Shown here piece after piece: positions 13,641 to 25,199 of a DNA stretch of 64,000 bases. The stretch is from positions 39,978 through 103,977 of the forward strand of contig NW_024610478.1 of the NCBI RefSeq assembly GCF_016920785.2. Reading direction: 5' to 3'. Origin of the DNA: Ixodes scapularis. Lineage: Eukaryota > Arthropoda > Arachnida > Ixodida > Ixodidae. Within the stretch, counting starts at the first letter, position 1. Each line of letters begins with the position of its first letter. The translations under genes and the position numbers were made by a program. The notes beneath the pieces were generated by a model, which worked only from the letters and a program-made list of their open reading frames with translations, was not told where the DNA came from and ran no database searches.

Positions 13641-14368
13641 TGAACGAATAAAACCGCGCCGAACGTCTCTCGTCAGGCCGTGCTCTCTCCAATAATTCGC
13701 TTTCACCCAGGCAATAGCCGAGATCGTGGTCACGGTGAACGAATAAAACCGCGCCGAACGTCTCTCGTCAGGCCGTGCTCTCTCCAATAATTCGCTTTCA
13801 CCGAGGCAATAGCCGAGATCGTGGTCACGGTGAACGAATAAAACGGCGCCGAACGTCTCTCGTCAGGCCGTGCTCTCTCCAATAATTCGCTTTCACCGAG
13901 GCAATAGCTGAGATCGTGGTCACGGTGAACGAATAAAACGGCGCCAAACGTCTCTCGTCAGGCCGTGCTCTCTCCAATAATTCGCTTTCACCGAGGCAAT
14001 AGCCGAGATCGTGGTCACGGTGAACGAATAAAACGGCGCCAAACGTCTCTCGTCAGGCCGTGCTCTCTCCAATAATTCGCTTTCACCGAGGCAATAGCCG
14101 AGATCGTGGTCACGGTGAACGAATAAAACCGCGCCGAACGTCTCTCGTCAGGCCGTGCTCTCTCCAATAATTCGTTTTCACCGAGGCAATAGCCGAGATC
14201 GTGGTCACGGTGAACGAATAAAACCGCGCCGAACGTCTCTCGTCAGGCCGTGCTCTCTCCAATAATTCGCTTTCACCGAGGCAATAGCCGAGATCGTGGT
14301 CACGGTGAACGAATAAAACCGCGCCGAACGTCTCTCGTCAGGCCGTGCTCTCTCCAATAATTCGCTTT

Positions 14369-15950
14369 CACGGAGGCAATAGCCGAGATCGTGGTCACGG
14401 TGAACGAATAAAACCGCGCCGAACGTCTCTCGTCAGGCCGTGCTCTCTCCAATAATTCGCTTTCCCCGAGGCAATAGCCGAGATCGTGGTCACGGTGAAT
14501 GAATAAAACCGCGCCGAACGTCTCTCGTCAGGCCGTGCTCTCTCCAATAATTCGCTTTCACCCAGGCAATAGCCGAGATCGTGGTCACGGTGAACGAATA
14601 AAACCGCGCCGAACGTCTCTCGTCAGGCCGTGCTCTCTCCAATAATTCGCTTTCACCCAGGCAATAGCCGAGATCGTGGTCACGGTGAACGAATAAAACC
14701 GCGCCGAACGTCTCTCGTCAGGCCGTGCTCTCTCCAATAATTCGCTTTCACCGAGGCAATAGCCGAGATCATGGTCACGGTGAACAAATAAAACCGCGCC
14801 GAACGTCTCTCGTCAGGCCGTGCTCTCTCCAATAATTCGCTTTCACCCAGGCAATAGCCGAGATCGTGGTCACGGTGAACGAATAAAACCGCGCCGAACG
14901 TCTCTCGTCAGGCCGTGCTCTCTCCAATAATTCGCTTTCACCGAGGCAATAGCCGAGATCGTGGTCACGGTGAACGAATAAAACCGCGCCGAACGTCTCT
15001 CGTCAGGCCGTGCTCTCTCCAATAATTCGCTTTCACCGAGGCAATAGCCGAGATCGTTGTCACGGTGAACGAATAAAACCCCGCCGAACGTCTCTCGTCA
15101 GGCCGTGCTCTCTCCAATAATTCGCTTTCACCGAGGCAATAGCCGAGATCGTGGTCACGGTGAACGAATAAAACAGCGCCGAGCGTCTCTCGTCAGGCCG
15201 TGCTCTCTCCAATAATTCGCTTTCACCGAGGCAATAGCCGAGATCGTGGTCACGGTGAACGAATAAAACCGCGCCGAACGTCTCTCGTCAGGCCGTGCTC
15301 TCTCCAATAATTCGCTTTCACCGAGGCAATAGCCAAGATCGTGGTCACGGTGAACGAATAAAACCGCGCCGAACGTCTCTCGTCAGGCCGTGCTCTCTCC
15401 AATAATTCGCTTTCACCGAGGCAATAGCCGAGATCGTGGTCACGGTGAACGAATAAAACCGCGCCGAACGTCTCTCGTCAGGCCGTGCTCTCTCCAATAA
15501 TTCGCTTTCACCGAGGCAATAGCCGAGATCGTGGTCACGGTGAACGAATAAAACCGCGCCGAACGTCTCTCGTCAGGCCGTGCTCTCTCCAATAATTCGC
15601 TTTCACCGAGGCAATAGCCGAGATCGTGGTCACGGTGAACGAATAAAACCGCGCCGAACGTCTCTCGTTAGGCCGTACTCTCTCCAATAATTCGCTTTCA
15701 CCGAGGCAATAGCCGAGATCGTGGTCACGGTGAACGAATAAAACCGCGCCGAACGTCTCTCGTCAGGCCGTGCTCTCTCCAATAATTCGCTTTCACCGAG
15801 GCAATAGCCGAGATCGTGGTCACGGTGAACGAATAAAACCGCGCCGAACGTCTCTCGTCAGTCCGTGCTCTCTCCAATAATTCGCTTTCACCGAGGCAAT
15901 AGCCGAGATCGTGGTCACGGTGAACGAATAAAACCGCGCCGAACGTCTCT
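14369..15950. repeat. Clean duplicate of the 7.99-9.5 kb block
   Basis: The ordered markers are CACGGAGG (14369), TTCCCCGAGG with GTGAATGAAT, two CCCAGG monomers, GATCATGG with AACAAATAA, GATCGTTGTC with AACCCCGCC, ACAGCGCCGAGCG, TAGCCAAGATC, CGTTAGGCCGTACTC and CAGTCCGTG. The same series in the same order is found from 7993 (offset about 6.38 kb). A related but rearranged version with extra monomers starts at 25200. In this copy the monomers keep exact 95-bp spacing, and the indels of the upstream copy are absent. Confidence 0.88.
15490..15584. repeat. Reference monomer, haplotype A (position 66 C, position 72 G)
   Basis: A clean unit of the second main haplotype. It matches haplotype B except that positions 65-75 read CCGCGCCGAAC. 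This destroys GGCGCC and adds a CGCG. The two changes, six bases apart, are usually inherited together. Haplotype A makes up nearly all of 7.8-28.5 kb. Recombinant forms G66/G72 (common at 28.5-31.2 and 43-64 kb) and C66/A72 (18.2-18.6, 35.4-35.7, 38.0-38.3 and 41.4-41.7 kb) also occur and cluster locally. Confidence 0.93.
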
Positions 15951-16914
15951 CGTCAGGCCGTGCTCTCTCCAATAATTCGCTTTCACCGAGGCAATAGCCG
16001 AGATCGTGGTCACGGTGAACGAATAAAACCGCGCCGAACGTCTCTCGTCAGGCCGTGCTCTCTCCAATAATTCGCTTTCACCGAGGCATTAGCCGATATC
16101 GTGGTCAAGGTGAACGAATAAAACCGCGCCGAACGTCTCTCGTCAGGCCGTGCTCTCTCCAATAATTCGCTTTCACCGAGGCAATAGCCGAGATCGTGGT
16201 CACGGTGAACGAATAAAACCGCGCCGAACGTCTCTCGTCAGGCCGTGCTCTCTCCAATAATTCGCTTTCACCGAGGCAATAGCCGAGATCGTGGTCACGG
16301 TGAACGAATAAAACCGCGCCGAACGTCTCTCGTCAGGCCGTGCTCTCTCCAATAATTCGCTTTCACCGAGGCAATAGCCGAGATCGTGGTCACGGTGAAC
16401 GAATAAAACCGCGCCGAACGTCTCTCGTCAGGCCGTGCTCTCTCCAATAATTCGCTTTCACCGAGGCAATAGCCGAGATCGTGGTCACGGTGAACGAATA
16501 AAACCGCGCCGAACGTCTCTCGTCAGGCCGTGCTCTCTCCAATAATTCGCTTTCACCGAGGCAATAGCCGAGATCGTGGTCACGGTGAACGAATAAAACC
16601 GCGCCGAACGTCTCTCGTCAGGCCGTGCTCTCTCCAATAATTCGCTTTCATCGAGGCAATAGCCGAGATCGTGGTCACGGTGAACGAATAAAACCGCGCC
16701 GAACGTCTCTCGTCAGGCCGTGCTCTCTCCTATAATTCGCTTTCACCGAGGCAATAGCCGAGATCGTGGTCACGGTGAACGAATAAAACCGCGCCAAACG
16801 TCTCTCGTCAGGCCGTGCTCTCTCCAATAATTCGCTTTCACCGAGGCAATAGCCGAGATCGTGGTCACGGTGAACGAATAAAACCGCGCCGAACGTCTCT
16901 CGTCAGGCCGTGCT

Positions 16915-17104
16915 CTCTCTAATAATTCGCTTTCACCGAGGCAATAGACGCCGTCGTGGTCACGGTGAACGAATAGAACAGCTCCAAACGTCTTTTGTCA
17001 GGCCGTGCTCTCTCTAATAATTCGCTTTCACCGAGGCAATAGACGCCGTCGTGGTCACGGTGAACGAATAGAACAGCGCCGAACGTCTCTCGTCAGGCAG
17101 TGCT
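16915..17104. repeat. Pair of highly divergent monomers (copy 1)
   Basis: Two adjacent 95-bp units share changes not seen elsewhere in the array. The junction reads CTCTCTAATAAT. Positions 31-41 read TAGACGCCGTC, and the AATAAA hexamer reads AATAGA. The first unit additionally has ACAGCTCCAAACGTCTTTTG. I count roughly 11 differences from the A haplotype in the first unit, several times the usual divergence. GATC and AATAAA are both lost. Length and orientation are unchanged. Likely an older or different monomer subfamily trapped in the array. Confidence 0.92.
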
Positions 17105-19383
17105 CTCTCCAATAATTCGCTTTCACCGAGGCAATAGCCGAGATCGTGGTCACGGTGAACGAATAAAACCGCGCCGAACGTCTCTCGTCAGGCCGTGCTC
17201 TCTCCAATAATTCGCTTTCACCGAGGCAATAGCCGAGATCGTGGTCACGGTGAACGAATAAAACCGCGCCGAACGTCTCTCGTCAGGCCGTGCTCTCTCC
17301 AATAATTCGCTTTCACCGAGGCAATAGCCGAGATCGTGGTCACGGTGAACGAATAAACCGCGCCGAACGTCTCTCGTCAGGCCGTGCTCTCTCCAATAAT
17401 TCGCTTTCAGCGAGGCAATAGCCGAGATCGTGGTCATGGTGAACGAATAAAACCGCGCCGAACGTCTCTCGTCAGGCCGTGCTCTCTCCAATAATTCGCT
17501 TTCACCGAGGCAATAGCCGAGATCGTGGTCACGGTGAACGAATAAAACCGCGCCGAACGTCTCTCGTCAGGCCGTGCTCTCTCCAATAATTCGCTTTCAC
17601 CGAGGCAATAGCCGAGATCGTGGTCACGGTGAACGAATAAAACCGCGCCGAACGTCTCTCGTCAGGCCGTGCTCTCTCCAATAATTCGCTTTCACCGAGG
17701 CAATAGCCGAGATCGTGGTCACGGTGAACGAATAAAACGGCGCCAAACGTCTCTCGTCAGGCCGTGCTCTCTCCAATAATTCGCTTTCACCGAGGCAATA
17801 GCCGAGATCGTGGTCACGGTGAAGGAATAAAACCGCGCCGACCGTCTCTCGTCAGGCCGTGCTCTCTCCAATAATTCGCTTTCACCGAGGCAATAGCCGA
17901 GATCGTGGTCACGGTGAACGAATAAAACCGCGCCGAACGTCTCTTGTCAGGCCGTGCTCTCTCCAATAATTCGCTTTCACCGAGGCAATAGCCGAGATCG
18001 TGGTCACGGTGAACGAATAAAACGGCGCCAAACGTCTCTCGTCAGGCCGTGCTCTCTCCAATAATTCGCTTTCACAGAGGCAATAGCCGAGATTGTGGTC
18101 ACGGTGAACGAATAAAACGGCGCCAAACGTCTCTCGTCAGGCCGTGCTCTCTCCAATAATTCGCTTTCACCGAGGCAATAGCCGAGATCGTGGCCACGGT
18201 GAACGAATAAAACCGCGCCAAACGTCTCTCGTCAGGCCGTGCTCTCTCCAATAATTCGCTTTCACCGAGGCAATAGCCGAGATTGTGGTCACGGTGAACG
18301 AATAAAACCGCGCCAAACGTCTCTCGTCAGGCCGTGCTCTCTCCAATAATTCGCTTTCACCGAGGCAATAGCCGAGATCGTGGTCACGGTGAACGAATAA
18401 AACCGCGCCGAACGTCTCTCGTCAGGCCGTGCTCTCTCCAATAATTCGCTTTCACCGAGGCAATAGCCGAGATCGTGGTCACGGTGAACGAATAAAACCG
18501 CGCCAAACGTCTCTTGTCAGGCCGTGCTCTCTCCAATAATTCGCTTTCACCGAGGCAATAGCCGAGATCGTGGTCACGGTGAACGAATAAAACCGCGCCA
18601 AACGTCTCTCGTCAGGCCGTGCTCTCTCCAATAATTCGCTTTCACCGAGGCAATAGCCGAGATCGTGGTCACGGTGAACGAATAAAACCGCGCCGAACGT
18701 CTCTCGCCAGGCCGTGCTCTCTCCAATAATTCGCTTTCACCGAGGCAATAGCCGAGATCGTGGTCACGGTGAACGAATAAAACCGCGCCGAACGTCTCTC
18801 GTCAGGCCGTGCTCTCTCCAATAATTCGCTTTCACCGAGGCAATAGCCGAGATCGTGGTCACGGTGAACGAATAAAACCGCGCCGAACGTCTCTCGTCAG
18901 GCCGTGCTCTCTCCAATAATTCGCTTTCACCGAGGCAATAGCCGAGATCGTGGTCACGGTGAACGAATAAAACCGCGCCGAACGTCTCTCGTCAGGCCGT
19001 GCTCTCTCCAATAATTCGCTTTCACCGAGGCAATAGCCGAGATCGTGGTCACGGTGAACGAATAAAACCGCGCCGAACGTCTCTCGTCAGGCCGTGCTCT
19101 CTCCAATAATTCGCTTTCATCGAGGCAATAGCCGAGATCGTGGTCACGGTGAACGAATAAAACCGCGCCGAACGTCTCTCGTCAGGCCGTGCTCTCTCCT
19201 ATAATTCGCTTTCACCGAGGCAATAGCCGAGATCGTGGTCACGGTGAACGAATAAAACCGCGCCAAACGTCTCTCGTCAGGCCGTGCTCTCTCCAATAAT
19301 TCGCTTTCACCGAGGCAATAGCCGAGATCGTGGTCACGGTGAACGAATAAAACCGCGCCGAACGTCTCTCGTCAGGCCGTGCT

Positions 19384-19573
19384 CTCTCTAATAATTCGCT
19401 TTCACCGAGGCAATAGACGCCGTCGTGGTCACGGTGAACGAATAGAACAGCTCCAAACGTCTTTTGTCAGGCCGTGCTCTCTCTAATAATTCGCTTTCAC
19501 CGAGGCAATAGACGCCGTCGTGGTCACGGTGAACGAATAGAACAGCGCCGAACGTCTCTCGTCAGGCAGTGCT
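19384..19573. repeat. Pair of highly divergent monomers (copy 2)
   Basis: This carries the same set of substitutions as the pair at 16915-17104, in the same order and with the same left neighbours, because it lies in the second half of the 26-monomer duplication. The next monomer differs from copy 1 by GAATGAAACC in place of GAATAAAACC, so the two copies have begun to diverge. Confidence 0.92.
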
Positions 19574-20809
19574 CTCTCCAATAATTCGCTTTCACCGAGG
19601 CAATAGCCGAGATCGTGGTCACGGTGAACGAATGAAACCGCGCCGAACGTCTCTCGTCAGGCCGTGCTCTCTAGAATAATTCGCTTTCACCGAGGCAATA
19701 GCCGAGATCGTGGTCACGGTGAACGAATAAAACCGCGCCGAACGTCTCTCGTCAGGCCGTGCTCTCTCCAATAATTCGCTTTCACCGAGGCAATAGCCGA
19801 GATCGTGGTCACGGTGAACGAATAAAACCGCGCCGAACGTCTCTCGTCAGGCCGTGCTCTCTCCAATAATTCGCTTTCACCGAGGCAATAGCCGAGATCG
19901 TGGTCATGGTGAACGAATAAAACCGCGCCGAACGTCTCTCGTCAGGCCGTGCTCTCTCCAATAATTCGCTTTCACCGAGGCAATAGCCGAGATCGTGGTC
20001 ACGGTGAACGAATAAAACCGCGCCGAACGTCTCTCGTCAGGCCGTGCTCTCTCCAATAATTCGCTTTCACCGAGGCAATAGCCGAGATCGTGGTCACGGT
20101 GAACGAATAAAACCGCGCCGAACGTCTCTCGTCAGGCCGTGCTCTCTCCAATAATTCGCTTTCACCGAGGCAATAGCCGAGATCGTGGTCACGGTGAACG
20201 AATAAAACGGCGCCAAACGTCTCTCGTCAGGCCGTGCTCTCTCCAATAATTCGCTTTCACCGAGGCAATAGCCGAGATCGTGGTCACGGTGAAGGAATAA
20301 AACCGCGCCGACCGTCTCTCGTCAGGCCGTGCTCTCTCCAATAATTCGCTTTCACCGAGGCAATAGCCGAGATCGTGGTCACGGTGAACGAATAAAACCG
20401 CGCCGAACGTCTCTTGTCAGGCCGTGCTCTCTCCAATAATTCGCTTTCACCGAGGCAATAGCCGAGATCGTGGTCACGGTGAACGAATAAAACGGCGCCA
20501 AAAGTCTCTCGTCAGGCCGTGCTCTCTCCAATAATTCGCTTTCACAGAGGCAATAGCCGAGATTGTGGTCACGGTGAACGAATAAAACGGCGCCAAACGT
20601 CTCTCGTCAGGCCGTGCTCTCTCCAATAATTCGCTTTCACCGAGGCAATAGCCGAGATCGTGGTCACGGTGAACGAATAAAACCGCGCCGAACGTCTCTC
20701 GTCAGGGCCGTGCTCTCTCCAATAATTCGCTTTCACCGAGGCAATAGCCGAGATCGTGGTCACGGTGAACGAATAAAACCGCGCCGAACGTCTCTCGTCA
20801 GGCCGTGCT

Positions 20810-20904
20810 CTCTCCAATAATTCGCTTTCACCGAGGCAATAGCCGAGATCGTGGTCACGGTGAACGAATAGAACAGCGCCGAACGTCTCTCGTCAGGCCG
20901 TGCT
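20810..20904. repeat. Chimeric monomer: normal 5' half, divergent-subfamily 3' half
   Basis: The left part of this unit, including TAGCCGAGATC, is the ordinary consensus. Positions 58-70 read AATAGAACAGCGC, as in the second divergent monomer at 17010-17104 and 19479-19573. The 3' end then returns to the A haplotype. This is what conversion or crossover between a consensus and a divergent unit would leave. An independent origin by three point changes cannot be excluded. Confidence 0.7.
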
Positions 20905-21084
20905 CTCTCCAATAATTCGCTTTCACCGAGGCAATAGCCGAGATCGTGGCCACGGTGAACGAATAAAACCGCGCCGAACGTCTCTCGTCAGGCCGTGCTC
21001 TCTCCAATAATTCGCTTTCACCGAGGGCAATAGCCGAGATCGTGGTCACGGTGAACGAATAAAACCGCGCCGAACGTCTCTCGT

Positions 21085-24000
21085 CAGGCCGCGCTCTCTC
21101 CAATAATTCGCTTTCACCCAGGCAATAGCCGAGATCGTGGTCACGGTGAACGAATAAAACGGCGCCAAACGTCTCTCGTCAGGCCGTGCTCTCTCCAATA
21201 ATTCGCTTTCACCGAGGCAATAGCCGAGATCGTGGTCACGGTGAACGAATAAAACGGCGCCAAACGTCTCTCGTCAGGCCGTGCTCTCTCCAATAATTCG
21301 CTTTCACCGAGGCAATAGCCGAGATCGTGGTCACGGTGAACGAATAAAACCGCGCCGAACGTCTCTCGTCAGGCCGTGCTCTCTCCAATAATTCGCTTTC
21401 ACCGAGGCAATAGCCGAGATCGTGGTCACGGTGAACGAATAAAACCGCGCCGAACGTCTCTCGTCAGGCCGTGCTCTCTCCAATAATTCGCTTTCACCGA
21501 GGCAATAGCCGAGATCGTGGTCACGGTGAACGAATAAAACCGCGCCGAACGTCTCTCGTCAGGCCGTGCTCTCTCCAATAATTCGCTTTCACCGAGGCAA
21601 TAGCCGAGATCGTGGTCACGGTGAACGAATAAAACCGCGCCGAACGTCTCTCGTCAGGCCGTGCTCTCTCCAATAATTCGCTTTCACCGAGGCAATAGCC
21701 GAGATCGTGGTCACGGTGAACGAATAAAACCGCGCCGAACGTCTCTCGTCAGGCCGTGCTCTCTCCAATAATTCGCTTTCACCGAGGCAATAGCCGAGAT
21801 CGTGGTCACGGTGAACGAATAAAACCGCGCCGAACGTCTCTCGTCAGGCCGTGCTCTCTTCAATAATTCGCTTTCACCCAGGCAATAGCCGAGATCGTGG
21901 TCACGGTGAACGAATAAAACCGCGCCGAACGTCTCTCGTCAGGCCGTGCTCTCTCCAATAATTCGCTTTCACCGAGGCAATAGCCGAGATCGTGGTCACG
22001 GTGAACGAATAAAACCGCGCCGAACGTCTCTCGTCAGGCCGTGCTCTCTCCAATAATTCGCTTTCACCCAGGCAATAGCCGAGATCGTGGTCACGGTGAA
22101 CGAATAAAACCGCGCCGAACGTCTCTCGTCAGGCCGTGCTCTCTCCAATAATTCGCTTTCACCGAGGCAATAGCCGAGATCGTGGTCACGGAGAACGAAT
22201 AAAACCGCGCCGAACGTCTCTCGTCAGGCCGTGCTCTCTCCAATAATTCGCTTTCACCGAGGCAATAGCCGAGATCGTGGTGACGGTGAACGAATAAAAC
22301 CGCGCCGAACGTCTCTCGTCAGGCCGTGCTCTCTCCAATAATTCGCTTTCACCGAGGCAATAGCCGAGATGGTGGTCACGGTGAACGAATAAAACCGCGC
22401 CGAACGTCTCTCGTCAGGCCGTGCTCTCTCCAATAATTCGCTTTCACCCAGGCAATAGCCGAGATCGTGGTCACGGTGAACGAATAAAACCGCGCCGAAC
22501 GTCTCTCGTCAGGCCGTGCTCTCTCCAATAATTCGCTTTCACCGAGGCAATAGCCGAGATCGTGGTCACGGTGAACGAATAAAACCGCGCCGAACGTCTC
22601 TCGTCAGGCCGTGCTCTCTCCAATAATTCGCTTTCACCCAGGCAATAGCCGAGATCGTGGTCACGGTGAACGAATAAAACCGCGCCGAACGTCTCTCGTC
22701 AGGCCGTGCTCTCTCCAATAATTCGCTTTCACCGAGGCAATAGCCGAGATCGTGGTCACGGTGAACGAATAAAACCGCGCCGAACGTCTCTCGTCAGGCC
22801 GTGCTCTCTCCAATAATTCGCTTTCACCGAGGCAATAGCCGAGATCGTGGTCACGGTGAACGAATAAAACCGCGCCGAACGTCTCTCGTCAGGCCGTGCT
22901 CTCTCCAATAATTCGCTTTCACCCGGGCAATAGCCGAGATCGTGGTCACGGTGAACGAATAAAACCGCGCCGAACGTCTCTCGTCAGGCCGTGCTCTCTC
23001 CAATAGTTCGCTTTCACCGAGGCAATAGCCGAGATCGTGGTCACGGTGAACGAATAAAACCGCGCCGAACGTCTCTCGTCAGGCCGTGCTCTCTCCAATA
23101 ATTCGCTTTCACCGAGGCAATAGCCGAGATCGTGGTCACGGTGAACGAATAAAACCGCGCCGAACGTCTCTCGTCAGGCCGTGCTCTCTCCAATAATTCG
23201 CTTTCACCGAGGCAATAGCCGAGATCGTGGTCACGGTGAACGAATAAAACCGCGCCGAACGTCTCTCGTCAGGCCGTGCTCTCTCCAATAATTCGCTTTC
23301 ACCGATGCAATAGCCGAGATCGTGGTCACGGTGAACGAATAAAACCGCGCCGAACGTCTCTCGTCAGGCCGTGCTCTCTCCAATAATTCGCTTTCACCGA
23401 GGCAATAGCCGAGATCGTGGTCACGGTGAACGAATAAAACCGCGCCGAACGTCTCTCGTCAGGCCGTGCTCTCTCCAATAATTCGCTTCTACCCAGGCAA
23501 TAGCCGAGATCGTGGTCACGGTGAACGAATAAAACCGCGCCGAACGTCTCTCGTCAGGCCGTGCTCTCTCCAATAATTCGCTTTCACCGAGGCAATAGCC
23601 GAGATCGTGGTCACGGTGAACGAATAAAACCGCGCCGAACGTCTCTCGTCAGGCCGTGCTCTCTCCAATAATTCGCTTTCACCGAGGCAATAGCCGAGAT
23701 CGTGGTCACGGTGAACGAATAAAACCGCGCCGAACGTCTCTCGTCAGGCCGTGCTCTCTCCAATAATTCGCTTTCACCGAGGCAATAGCCGAGATCGTGG
23801 TCACGGTGAACGAATAAAACCGCGCCGAACGTCTTTCGTCAGGCCGTGCTCTCTCCAATAATTCGCTTTCACCCAGGCAATAGCCGAGATCGGGGTCACG
23901 GTGAACGAATAAAACCGCGCCGAACGTCTCTCGTCAGGCCGTGCTCTCTCCAATAATTCGCTTTCACCGAGGCAATAGCCGAGATCGTGGTCACGGTGAA

Positions 24001-25199
24001 CGAATAAAACGGCGCCAAACGTCTCTCGTCAGGCCGTGCACTCTCCAATAATTCGCTTTCACCCAGGCAATAGCCGAGATCTTGGTCACGGTGAACTAAT
24101 AAAACCGCGCCGAACGTCTCTCGTCAGGCCGTGCTCTCTCCAATAGTTCGCTTTCACCGAGGCAATAGCCGAGATCGTGGTCACGGTGAACGAATAAAAC
24201 GGCGCCAAACGTCTCTCGTCAGGCCGTGCTCTCTCCAATAATTCGCTTTCACCCAGGCTATAGCCGAGATCGTGGTCACGGTGAACGAATAAAACCGCGC
24301 CGAACGTCTCTCGTCAGGCCGTGCTCTCTCCAATAATTCGCTTTCACCGAGGCAATAGCCGAGATCGTGGTCACGGTGAACGAATAAAACCGCGCCGAAC
24401 GTCTCTCGTCAGGCCGTGCACTCTCCAATAATTCGCTTTCACCCAGGCAATAGCCGAGATCGTGGTCACGGTGAACGAATAAAACCGCGCCGAACGTCTC
24501 TCGTCAGGCTGTGCTCTCTCCAATAATTCGCTTTCACCCAGGCAATAGCCGAGATCGTGGTCACGGTGAACGAATAAAACCGCGCCGAACGTCTCTCGTC
24601 AGGCCGTGCTCTCTCCAACAATTCGCTTTCACCCAGGCAATAGCCGAGATCTTGGTCACGGTGAACGAATAAAACCGCGCCGAACGTCTCTCGTCAGGCC
24701 GTGCAATCTCCAATAATTCGCTTTCACCGAGGCAATAGCCGAGATCGTGGTCACGGTGAACGAATAAAACGGCGCCAAACGTCTCTCGTCAGGCCGTGCT
24801 CTCTCCAATAATTCGCTTTCACCCAGGGAATAGCCGAGATCGTGGTCACGGTGAACGAATAAAACCGCGCCGAACGTCTCTCGTCAGGCCGTGCTCTCTC
24901 CAATAATTCGCTTTCACCGAGGCAATAGCCGAGATCGTGGTCACGGTGAACGAATAAAACCGCGCCGAACGTCTCTCGTCAGGCCGTGCTCTCTCCAATA
25001 ATTCGCTTTCACCGAGGCAATAGCCGAGATCGTGGTCACGGTGAACGAATAAAACCGCGCCGAACGTCTCTCGTCAGGCCGTGCTCTCTCCAATAATTCG
25101 CTTTCACCCAGGCAATAGCCGAGATCGTGGTCACGGTGAACGAATAAAACCGCGCCGAACGTCTCTCGTCAGGCCGTGCTCTCTCCAATAATTCGCTTT
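21085..25199. repeat. Clean duplicate of the 9.68-13.6 kb block
   Basis: The ordered markers match those from about 9680 onward. They include GGCCGCGCTC followed by CCCAGG and B-type units, CACGGAGAACG (22189; also 10788), GAGATGGTGG, CACCCGGGC, CAATAGTTCG, CACCGATGC, CGCTTCTACCC, GTGCACTCTCC with GATCTTGG, CCCAGGCTATAG, GGCTGTGCTC, GTGCAATCTCC and CCCAGGGAATAG. From 21058 to 31983 the AATAAA spacing is exactly 115 x 95 bp, so there is no net indel, in contrast to the 9.68-13.6 kb copy. Confidence 0.88.

Larger units (their letters stand above)
16600..20640. repeat. 26-monomer tandem duplication (about 2.47 kb offset)
   Basis: Markers in the first half recur in the second at 2469-2470 bp. 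TTTCATCGAGG has its T at 16651 and 19120. The divergent monomer pair starts at 16915 and 19384. GAAGGAATAAAA with CCGACCGTC lies at 17821 and 20291. CTTGTCAGG and CACAGAGG with GATTGTGG follow in both. The 1-bp difference in offset is explained by one missing A at about 17355 in the first copy only. The similarity fades after about 18170 and 20640, where the first copy continues with GTGGCCACGG and C66/A72 monomers. Confidence 0.9.

Noticed and set aside
16915..17104. Insertion of a foreign element at the divergent monomers
   Set aside because: The units remain 95 bp long, in register, and match the consensus at about 88% of positions, so they are variant satellite rather than an insertion.
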